Below, piece by piece: positions 1 to 4,623 of a stretch of 8,084 nucleotides of DNA; position 1 is the first letter of the stretch; each line of letters opens with the position of its first letter. The notes beneath the pieces were generated by a model, which searched no databases, was not told the DNA's origin, and saw only the letters and a list, made by a program, of their open reading frames with translations. The position numbers and the translations under genes were made by a program. Source of the stretch: Pseudomonadota bacterium (GTDB lineage Bacteria > Bdellovibrionota > Bdellovibrionia > Bdellovibrionales > JAEYZS01); NCBI GenBank assembly GCA_023427925.1, contig JAEYZS010000206.1, positions 1 through 8,084 on the forward strand, in the 5' to 3' direction.

Positions 1-352
1 AACCTACACCATTTGATATTTTTGCTGCAGGAGCAGGTGCCGCCGCCGCTTTTGTAGGAGCCGTTGCTCTGGGCTCTTCTTTCTTCGCTGGTGCCGCCGC
101 AGAAGCGCCACCGCCTGTTTCAATCACCAGCATGACTGCGCCAACCTTAATGACATCACCCGGATTGCTTTTAAGTTCTTTTACCACACCTTTTTGAGGA
201 CTTGGAATTTCGACCGTTGCTTTATCTGTCATCACTTCGGCAAGAGGTTGATCTTGATTCACACTATCGCCAGCCTTAACCAACCATTGAATCAGCTCAC
301 CTTCTGTTACGCCTTCACCAATATCTGGAAGTTTAAACTCTAACGTTGCCAT
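1..352 (-). CDS. 2-oxo acid dehydrogenase E2 (dihydrolipoamide acyltransferase), N-terminal part, cut by window edge
   Basis: The 117 visible residues are a complete biotinyl/lipoyl domain (about 1-78) followed by an Ala/Pro/Lys-rich flexible linker (about 80-112). The lipoylated lysine is K44 in the motif TDKATVEIPSP; the opening KLPDIGEGVTEGEL is typical of E2 proteins. E2 carries acyl groups on the lipoyl arm from E1 to CoA in the cytoplasmic complex. The peripheral-subunit-binding and catalytic domains lie beyond the left edge. The start is the ATG at 352, preceded by GGAGGA at a 4-nt spacing. The first 20 bp overlap the end of lipA, so the two are very likely co-transcribed and translationally coupled. 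In wording, the lipoyl domain resembles branched-chain (BkdB) or Gram-positive-type PDH E2 more than E. coli AceF (which has DKASMEVP). Pyruvate (aceF/pdhC) is likely from the company of lipA and the E1 gene, but the substrate is not proven, so no symbol is given. Confidence 0.9.
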   Translation of the reverse strand, partial: MATLEFKLPDIGEGVTEGELIQWLVKAGDSVNQDQPLAEVMTDKATVEIPSPQKGVVKELKSNPGDVIKVGAVMLVIETGGGASAAAPAKKEEPRATAPTKAAAAPAPAAKISNGVG

Positions 353-1331
353 TTTGTCCTCCGGTACTTTCTTCACTTACTGTTTCATTATTTTCTTGTT
401 CTTGTTTTTTCTTTTTTTCGATAACACCTTTCATGAAAAATTCTCCCGCGCGATAGGAACTTCTGACGAGCGGGCCGCTAGCGACGTACAGGAAGCCCAT
501 GTCCTCGGCTACTTTTTGCCAGTACTGGAATTTTTCAGGTGTTACAAATTCAACTACTTTTAATTTTAGTTTTGTCGGCTGCAAATATTGACCAAAAGTC
601 ACAACGTCACACCCTACCGACCTAAGGTCTTTTAGTGTTTGCATGATCTCTTCGTCAGTTTCGCCTAAGCCCAACATGATTGAAGACTTCGTATACATTT
701 TAGGATCAATCTTTTTGACTGTCTCAAGAATATCTAAGGTCTCTTTGTAACCTGCACGAGGGTCACGAACTTTTGGCGTGAGTCTTTCGACGGTTTCAAT
801 GTTGTAAGCATAGACATCGGGCTTGGCCTTCACCACTCGTCCGATCCACTCTGGATTGCCTGCAAAGTTTGGAGTGAGAATTTCCACGATAAGATGTTTG
901 TTGTTATTTTTGATTGTTTCTATGGTACGCGCAAAGTGATCTGCCCCATGATCAGGCAAATCATCACGAGTCACAGAAGTGATCACCACATAATCAAGGG
1001 CCATCTGAGAAATAGACCAGCCCACTTTTTCTGGTTCATCTTTATCAATTGCGCCCTTTGGATTTCCGGTTTTTACAGCACAAAATCTGCATCCACGCGT
1101 ACATACTTCGCCCATCAACATGAATGTCGCGGTCCCACCGCCCCAACATTCAGCTATGTTTGGACACCGAGCTTCTTGGCAGACGGTTGCAAGCTTTAAA
1201 TCCGCCAGCATGTCTTTGATTTTGAGATATGATTCTCCCGCTGGTGGGCGAATCTTAATCCACTCCGGTTTTCTTTGTTTTTCGACTGGCTTCACCTCAG
1301 GTTTGTCCGTCGATTTTTCAGGCATTGTCAT
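333..1331 (-). CDS. lipA: Lipoyl synthase (radical SAM)
   Basis: LipA inserts two sulfur atoms into octanoyl groups already attached to lipoyl-domain proteins such as E2, using S-adenosylmethionine and two [4Fe-4S] clusters. All expected motifs are present in the 332 residues. The auxiliary-cluster cysteines are C51, C56 and C62 (C-x4-C-x5-C, in CQEARCPNIAEC). The radical-SAM cluster cysteines are C77, C81 and C84 (CTRGCRFC). The C-terminal RSSY motif at 290-293 supplies the serine ligand of the auxiliary cluster. A highly charged tail (about 302-332, lysine run then Glu/Asn) extends past the usual core. The 3' end overlaps the E2 start by 20 bp, coupling cofactor synthesis to its substrate protein. 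Two starts are possible, ATG at 1331 or in-frame ATG at 1325; neither has a clear Shine-Dalgarno, and a promoter candidate just upstream would give an almost leaderless mRNA. The family call is very secure. Confidence 0.97.
   Translation of the reverse strand: MTMPEKSTDKPEVKPVEKQRKPEWIKIRPPAGESYLKIKDMLADLKLATVCQEARCPNIAECWGGGTATFMLMGEVCTRGCRFCAVKTGNPKGAIDKDEPEKVGWSISQMALDYVVITSVTRDDLPDHGADHFARTIETIKNNNKHLIVEILTPNFAGNPEWIGRVVKAKPDVYAYNIETVERLTPKVRDPRAGYKETLDILETVKKIDPKMYTKSSIMLGLGETDEEIMQTLKDLRSVGCDVVTFGQYLQPTKLKLKVVEFVTPEKFQYWQKVAEDMGFLYVASGPLVRSSYRAGEFFMKGVIEKKKKQEQENNETVSEESTGGQNGNVRV
357..362 (-). promoter_or_regulatory. Shine-Dalgarno of the E2 gene, inside lipA
   Basis: GGAGGA on the minus strand lies 4 nt before the E2 ATG and within the last codons of lipA. 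It is the strongest ribosome binding site in the window and fixes the E2 start. It implies that E2 is translated from the lipA message. Confidence 0.75.
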
Positions 1332-1340
1332 AGACAGACA

Positions 1341-1369
1341 GTTCTAGACTGAGTTGTTTAAATTGGCAA
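1341..1369 (-). promoter_or_regulatory. Candidate sigma70-type promoter for lipA-E2
   Basis: On the minus strand TTGCCA (1369-1364) is followed after exactly 17 nt by TAGAAC (1346-1341), 5/6 and 4/6 matches to consensus. The predicted transcription start, about 7 nt further, falls near 1334, only about 3 nt before the lipA ATG at 1331. This agrees with the lack of a Shine-Dalgarno there. Found by eye in an intergenic region of 113 bp. Confidence 0.4.
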
Positions 1370-1407
1370 CTTGCGCAGCCCTAAAGTGCCACTTACGCGG
1401 GATGTTA

Positions 1408-1436
1408 TTGTCGACTTTTCACATGAAATAGATCAT
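1408..1436 (+). promoter_or_regulatory. Weak candidate promoter for sfsA
   Basis: TTGTCG (1408-1413), a 17-nt spacer and GATCAT (1431-1436), each a 4/6 match. The predicted start of transcription is near 1443, 1-2 nt from the sfsA ATG at 1445. The match is modest and could be chance in AT-rich DNA, but spacing and position are right and no other better pair is visible. Confidence 0.25.
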
Positions 1437-1444
1437 AAGATGGC

Positions 1445-2179
1445 ATGAAGTTCTCAAAACCGATAATCGAAGGCATCTTTTTAAAACGATATAAACGATT
1501 CTTTGCTGATGTCGTTATAAATGGTGAAACTGTGATCGCCCATGTTCCTAATTCTGGAAGCATGAGGGGTTGTAATTTATCAGAAATGCCATGCCTCGTA
1601 AGTTTTGATGAAAACCCTGCACGTAAACTCAAATACACCTTGGAAATGGTCAAGACTCCAACATCGTGGGTAGGTGTTAATACTCAAGTTCCTAACAAAA
1701 TCGTGCGGGAAGCACTTGAAAATGGACTCTTTGACACCTACAAAGGATTCAAAATCTTTCCCGAAGCTAAAATCAACGATAAGTCTCGGTTGGACTTTGC
1801 CCTTTCAAGAAATCAAGATGTGGAATTTAAAAAAGTTGATCTAAAAACAGGACAAGATAAGTTTCATTTTATTGAAGTGAAAAATGTGTCCCTTGTTGAA
1901 GATGGAGTTGCAAAGTTCCCTGATGCGGTCACTGAGCGAGGACAAAAGCATTTAAATGATCTCATGGAACTTATCGATTGCGGTCATACCTGTGAAATTT
2001 TGTTTACGATCCAGCGGACAGATGGAAAAACATTTGCTCCCGCCCTTGAAATCGATCCTAAATACTCTGAAATCCTAAAAACGGCTCACAAACATGGAGT
2101 GATTATTTCTCCGTATCTCTGCAGTCTATCCCAAACTGGAGTCGAACTCACTTCTCAACGTTTAGAAGTCCAACTATAA
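1445..2179 (+). CDS. sfsA: SfsA family protein (sugar fermentation stimulation protein)
   Basis: This 244-residue protein is close to the E. coli SfsA length (about 234) and matches it from end to end. The N-terminal part has an OB-like segment with RYKRFFADV (15-23) and HVPNSGSM (33-40). The C-terminal part is a PD-(D/E)xK nuclease-like fold with D117 in SRLDFAL and E144-V-K146 in FIEVKNVSL. The signature FPDAVTERGQKHL follows at 158-170. E. coli SfsA was named for an effect on maltose metabolism and has been described as DNA-binding; its real biochemical role remains unclear, and the nuclease-like residues retained here suggest activity on nucleic acid. The start is the ATG at 1445; the upstream AAGATGG is a poor Shine-Dalgarno. 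The gene is a single unit, divergent from lipA and ended by a strong terminator overlapping its stop codon. Confidence 0.95.
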   Translation: MKFSKPIIEGIFLKRYKRFFADVVINGETVIAHVPNSGSMRGCNLSEMPCLVSFDENPARKLKYTLEMVKTPTSWVGVNTQVPNKIVREALENGLFDTYKGFKIFPEAKINDKSRLDFALSRNQDVEFKKVDLKTGQDKFHFIEVKNVSLVEDGVAKFPDAVTERGQKHLNDLMELIDCGHTCEILFTIQRTDGKTFAPALEIDPKYSEILKTAHKHGVIISPYLCSLSQTGVELTSQRLEVQL

Positions 2180-2208
2180 AAAAAGGCGAGCTCTCACTCG
2201 CCTTTTTT
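2179..2208. terminator. Bidirectional intrinsic terminator between convergent genes
   Basis: GGCGAG (2185-2190) and CTCGCC (2197-2202) form a 6-bp GC-rich stem with a 6-nt loop CTCTCA. An A run lies to the left (2178-2184) and a T run to the right (2203-2208), so the stem can extend to about 12 bp and a U tail is present whichever strand is transcribed. It starts at the last base of the sfsA stop codon and lies 21 bp beyond the stop of the convergent DsbA-like gene, so it can serve both. Confidence 0.9.
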
Positions 2209-2229
2209 CTTTTTCACTGCAAAAAAAGA

Positions 2230-3006
2230 TTACTTTTTATTTGCTAAGTGTTGATCGATGATTTTTGTGAACTCTTCAGCTGGATAAGCGCCACGGATTG
2301 AAACACCATTTACTAAGTAACCTGGAGTTCCATTGAATCCGAACTTTCTGGCTTCTTCCATGTCAGCTTCAACAACTTTTTTAACTTTATCAGTTGTGAT
2401 GTCTTTTTTTACTTGAGCAAGATCTGCTCCAGCTTTTTTAACAGCTTCATCTAAGAACTTTTCTTTTTTTGTTCCAAGATCTTGTTGTTTTTCAAAAACG
2501 TAATCGTGGAATTTCTTAGCCTTATCGATTCCTTGAAGTCTTACAGCTTCATAGTATTGAGCAGCCGGCATTGCGAGAGGGTGGAAATCAAGAGGTAAGT
2601 GTTTAAATAAAACACGAACTTTATCACCATACTTTTTAGAAACTTCTTCTAATGTAGCATATCCACGCTTACAGAACGGACACTCAAAATCAGAGTACTC
2701 AACAATTGTGATAGGCGCAGATTTGTTGCCCCAGATTCTTTCTTCGTCGATTACTGGTTGTTTTGGATTTTTGAATTCTTCGTCTCTTTCCTGGACTAAA
2801 CCTTTTTCACGATCTTCGAATTGTTGTTGTTGAGCCTTACGAACAGCATTGTTTAATGCTTCCATAATTTTCGCCGGGTTTTCTTCGATTGCTTCAACTA
2901 AAATGTCTGGGTTTTCTTTAAGAGTTTTCTTTAAAGAATCTTTCCCCATACAACCACTGAGGCCTGCTACAACTGCAAGTGCCATTAAAACTTTAAATGC
3001 TTTCAC
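2230..3006 (-). CDS. DsbA-like thiol-disulfide oxidoreductase lipoprotein
   Basis: The 258-residue protein begins with a lipoprotein signal peptide ending in lipobox L16-S-G-C19; M20-G21 follow, with no Asp at +2, so outer-membrane anchoring is plausible. Residues about 24-75 form a charged helical region with two similar units, ENPDILVEAI (31-40) and ENPAKIMEAL (42-51), like the N-terminal helices of ScsC/Com1-type proteins. The thioredoxin-fold domain (about 85-255) has the active site C109-P-F-C112 after EYSDFE and the cis-proline loop T227-P228 in NGTPGYLVNG. C109 and C112 are the only cysteines of the mature protein apart from the lipidated one. It probably oxidises or isomerises disulfides in the periplasm; direction and partner cannot be told, and no DsbB or DsbD is in view. 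The start is GTG at 3006 with AGGAGA 4 nt upstream. It is the only GTG start among the genes here. It lies 109 bp downstream of ygfZ. Confidence 0.92.
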   Translation of the reverse strand: MKAFKVLMALAVVAGLSGCMGKDSLKKTLKENPDILVEAIEENPAKIMEALNNAVRKAQQQQFEDREKGLVQERDEEFKNPKQPVIDEERIWGNKSAPITIVEYSDFECPFCKRGYATLEEVSKKYGDKVRVLFKHLPLDFHPLAMPAAQYYEAVRLQGIDKAKKFHDYVFEKQQDLGTKKEKFLDEAVKKAGADLAQVKKDITTDKVKKVVEADMEEARKFGFNGTPGYLVNGVSIRGAYPAEEFTKIIDQHLANKK

Positions 3007-3010
3007 GGTG

Positions 3011-3016
3011 TCTCCT
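3011..3016 (-). promoter_or_regulatory. Shine-Dalgarno fixing the GTG start of the DsbA-like gene
   Basis: AGGAGA on the minus strand sits 4 nt before GTG 3006. The GTG also places the signal peptide (MKAFK, hydrophobic core, LSGC) at the very N terminus, so both lines of evidence agree on this non-ATG start. Confidence 0.75.
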
Positions 3017-3024
3017 ATTTTGGT

Positions 3025-3040
3025 TAAGTTTTAAAACTTA
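3025..3040. promoter_or_regulatory. Perfect 16-bp palindrome upstream of the DsbA-like gene
   Basis: TAAGTTTTAAAACTTA reads the same on both strands. It lies 19-34 bp upstream of the GTG start, just outside the Shine-Dalgarno, in a position where a dimeric regulator could bind or where it would lie in the 5' leader. A palindrome with no loop in AT-rich DNA may also be chance. No regulator is identified. Confidence 0.35.
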
Positions 3041-3115
3041 GAGTACATCAATGATTTTTAAGAAAATCTACGCAGTTTTCAAGTCTTAGCGCCTATAATG
3101 CGACACGCAATTGGG

Positions 3116-3973
3116 CTAGTTTTGCAAATCTACAAAAACGCTCTGGCCACGTAGATTAATTACTAAGCTATTTTGCTTTTCATAGATGTGTCTTTTTATA
3201 GTTCCCAGACCAAAGAAACCGTTAGAACTCTGATATATTGAGGTTAAAGTTCCAATCTTGTTTCCGTCGGATTCAATTTCAAAGGGCAACTTACCTTTGA
3301 GCTCAGAAAATACTTCAGGTGTGAGGTTTGAAAATGACAATTTTTTTATCTTTCGGGCAACTCGACCATAGGTATAGATCTTTTCAATTACTTCTTGTCC
3401 AGGATAACAACCTTTGTTGCGGTCGACGAAATTTTCAAAAGGACCCTCTATCAAGATATGCTCGTCAGCAATATCCACTGTCGGCTTTGGGAATCCAAAA
3501 GACGCTCGTATTTGATCGTAATTTTTTTGCAGAATACTTTTTACTTCAAAGCTTGCTCGATCAAAATAATACTTTCCCGGTAAGCCCCAATTGTAGGCTT
3601 CCACTTCCATTTCAGAGGGAAGTTTCGGAGAATTCCCTCGTGTTTCTACACAAAAAAACTTTTCGATTTCGATTTTCAGATTTTCAGCAAAGTGCATCTG
3701 CTCAAGATATTCTTTGGTTTTTTGAAACATTTCTTTTTCTATAAAAAAATATTTCTTTTCATCCTTTTTCCACACCGTAAAAAATGAAATCAGTTTGGCC
3801 TGACCGTTTAAAAAAGCTCCATGAAGAGGGCCATTGAAATCACTTTTAAAGTTCAAAGTCGAAAGTCGATTTAAAAAATCAGAACTATCTGGTCCAGAGA
3901 CAACCAAAAGATCTACTTCTCCCCGGTCCAAAATAAAGCTTTGTACTGTTAACTGTTGTCGATCAGAAATCAT
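3116..3973 (-). CDS. ygfZ: YgfZ/GcvT-like folate-binding protein (Fe-S enzyme maintenance)
   Basis: The 285-residue product is a member of the YgfZ/IBA57 branch of the GcvT fold. The decisive motif is K187-G-C-Y-P-G-Q-E194 followed by VIEKIYTYGRVARK, matching the K-x-C-x-x-G-Q-E signature around the conserved cysteine, here C189. The N-terminal half shows the GcvT-type opening (VSGPDSSDFLNRLST, 25-39, then HGAFLNGQAKLI). Members use tetrahydrofolate and a conserved cysteine to help assemble or repair [4Fe-4S] clusters in certain enzymes; in eukaryotes IBA57 is needed for active lipoate synthase, which makes the nearby lipA relevant. It is somewhat shorter than E. coli YgfZ (about 326). The start is ATG 3973; no Shine-Dalgarno precedes it, and a promoter candidate places the transcript start at the ATG itself. 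Stop codon is TAG. True aminomethyltransferase (GcvT) is unlikely, given the short length and the YgfZ cysteine motif. Confidence 0.9.
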   Translation of the reverse strand: MISDRQQLTVQSFILDRGEVDLLVVSGPDSSDFLNRLSTLNFKSDFNGPLHGAFLNGQAKLISFFTVWKKDEKKYFFIEKEMFQKTKEYLEQMHFAENLKIEIEKFFCVETRGNSPKLPSEMEVEAYNWGLPGKYYFDRASFEVKSILQKNYDQIRASFGFPKPTVDIADEHILIEGPFENFVDRNKGCYPGQEVIEKIYTYGRVARKIKKLSFSNLTPEVFSELKGKLPFEIESDGNKIGTLTSIYQSSNGFFGLGTIKRHIYEKQNSLVINLRGQSVFVDLQN

Positions 3974-3984
3974 AGGCGTATTAT
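3956..3984 (+). promoter_or_regulatory. Candidate promoter for the MobA-like gene
   Basis: TTGTCG (3956-3961), 17-nt spacer, TATTAT (3979-3984); matches 4/6 and 5/6. Predicted transcription start is near 3991, which leaves a short leader carrying AGAGGA (3994-3999) before ATG 4010. This supports the 4010 start over TTG 3956 or ATG 3983, both of which would lie within or upstream of the promoter. Confidence 0.4.
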
Positions 3985-4007
3985 GATAACTTCAGAGGAA
4001 AAATCAA
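3980..4007 (-). promoter_or_regulatory. Candidate promoter for ygfZ, predicting a leaderless mRNA
   Basis: On the minus strand TTGATT (4007-4002), 16-nt spacer, CATAAT (3985-3980); matches 4/6 and 5/6. Seven bases downstream of the -10 box is position 3973, the A of the ygfZ ATG. It overlaps the oppositely directed promoter candidate of the next gene, the two -10 boxes sharing 3980-3984. Confidence 0.35.
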
Positions 4008-4009
4008 TC

Positions 4010-4486
4010 ATGAAAGTTCGCAGTGTTATAATAGATTCCTTAAATTTGGAGTTATTAGACTCCGATGTGAATCATCTTTATCAACACATACAAGACATCG
4101 TTCGACATGACAGAAATCCAATTATTTTAATCAATGAACACGGCGACGATCTTTTGCGTAAAATTCCAAAATTGTTGGATTGCGACCTCGTCTATGCTGA
4201 GCGAAGTCAGCGACCTTTCGAAGGTTTGTTTATAGGCCTTGAAGGTGCTGGTACATGCTCTTTTTATATTCAACTTCACAAGCCCTATGGTGACGAAGCC
4301 ATTTGGAAAACACTGGAAAAGACTCTTCTGACATTACCGTATATGAACAATACCCACATAATTGTTCACAAATCCGGCGGCCCTTGGCTTATCACGCCCA
4401 CTGGCTCACTTTATTTGAAAAAACAAGGCGCCCAGTACGACATCGAAAAAGACACTAATCTCAATAAGTTAGTAGTCGAGTCATAA
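4010..4486 (+). CDS. Hypothetical protein, probable degenerate MobA-like nucleotidyltransferase fold
   Basis: This 158-residue cytoplasmic protein has no signal peptide or membrane segment. Read against MobA (molybdopterin-GTP guanylyltransferase, about 190-200 residues), the order of landmarks fits: a beta strand NPIILIN (36-42), a strand then R68-P-F-E-G-L-F-I-G-L where MobA has GPLAGLLAAL, FYIQLHKPY (85-93) where MobA has the strand ending CDxPF, an alpha helix, IIVHKSGGPWLITPT (117-131) like the MobA strand before the substrate loop, and KDTNLNKL (147-154) like its closing NvNTPeeL. The N-terminal glycine-rich LAGGxSxRMG nucleotide loop is missing and the metal-binding Asp of CDxPF is replaced (HKP), so catalysis is not expected. 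This similarity is my by-eye reading, not a database result. The start at 4010 is preferred because AGAGGA lies 10 nt upstream and a promoter candidate fits; upstream in-frame ATG 3983 and TTG 3956 also exist. It is divergent from ygfZ and 137 bp before the E1 gene. Confidence 0.7.
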   Translation: MKVRSVIIDSLNLELLDSDVNHLYQHIQDIVRHDRNPIILINEHGDDLLRKIPKLLDCDLVYAERSQRPFEGLFIGLEGAGTCSFYIQLHKPYGDEAIWKTLEKTLLTLPYMNNTHIIVHKSGGPWLITPTGSLYLKKQGAQYDIEKDTNLNKLVVES

Positions 4487-4557
4487 TCCAATCAAAATCC
4501 AGATACGATTTGCGTCATTTTCCTATTAAATTTGGACGAAATCAGCCGCTCACTTCC

Positions 4558-4586
4558 TTGACTTGAACCTCTTGAAGGCAGATAAG
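4558..4586 (+). promoter_or_regulatory. Candidate sigma70-type promoter for the E1 operon
   Basis: TTGACT (4558-4563), 17-nt spacer, GATAAG (4581-4586); matches 5/6 and 4/6. Predicted start of transcription near 4593 leaves a leader of about 30 nt with GAGG at 4614-4617 before ATG 4624. No terminator or PdhR-like inverted repeat is evident between 4487 and 4623, so read-through from the upstream gene is also possible. Confidence 0.4.
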
Positions 4587-4623
4587 CTATTAGATTCTAT
4601 ATTGAAAACCCGTGAGGTAGTGA

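Noticed and set aside
27..120. GCC/GCT-rich repetitive stretch near the left edge
   Set aside because: It encodes the Ala/Pro-rich flexible linker that normally follows an E2 lipoyl domain, so it is not an independent repeat element.
894..1199. Plus-strand open frame across lipA
   Set aside because: It is antisense to a complete lipA with all catalytic motifs, and its translation shows no domain-like pattern.
2178..2229. Possible small RNA from the A- and T-rich region between sfsA and the DsbA-like gene
   Set aside because: The 50-bp gap is fully explained by a bidirectional terminator and shows no promoter or extra structure.
3053..3068. GATTTT/AAAATC hairpin with a 4-nt loop downstream of ygfZ
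   Set aside because: The stem is almost all A/T and no U run follows it, so it is too weak to call a terminator.
3094..3099. Perfect TATAAT on the plus strand
   Set aside because: It points into the antisense of ygfZ with no plus-strand gene nearby and no convincing -35 at the right distance. Probably chance.
3956..4009. N-terminal extension of the MobA-like protein from TTG 3956 or ATG 3983
   Set aside because: TTG 3956 lies inside ygfZ, and neither start has a Shine-Dalgarno. ATG 4010 has AGAGGA upstream, and the best promoter candidate covers 3956-3984.
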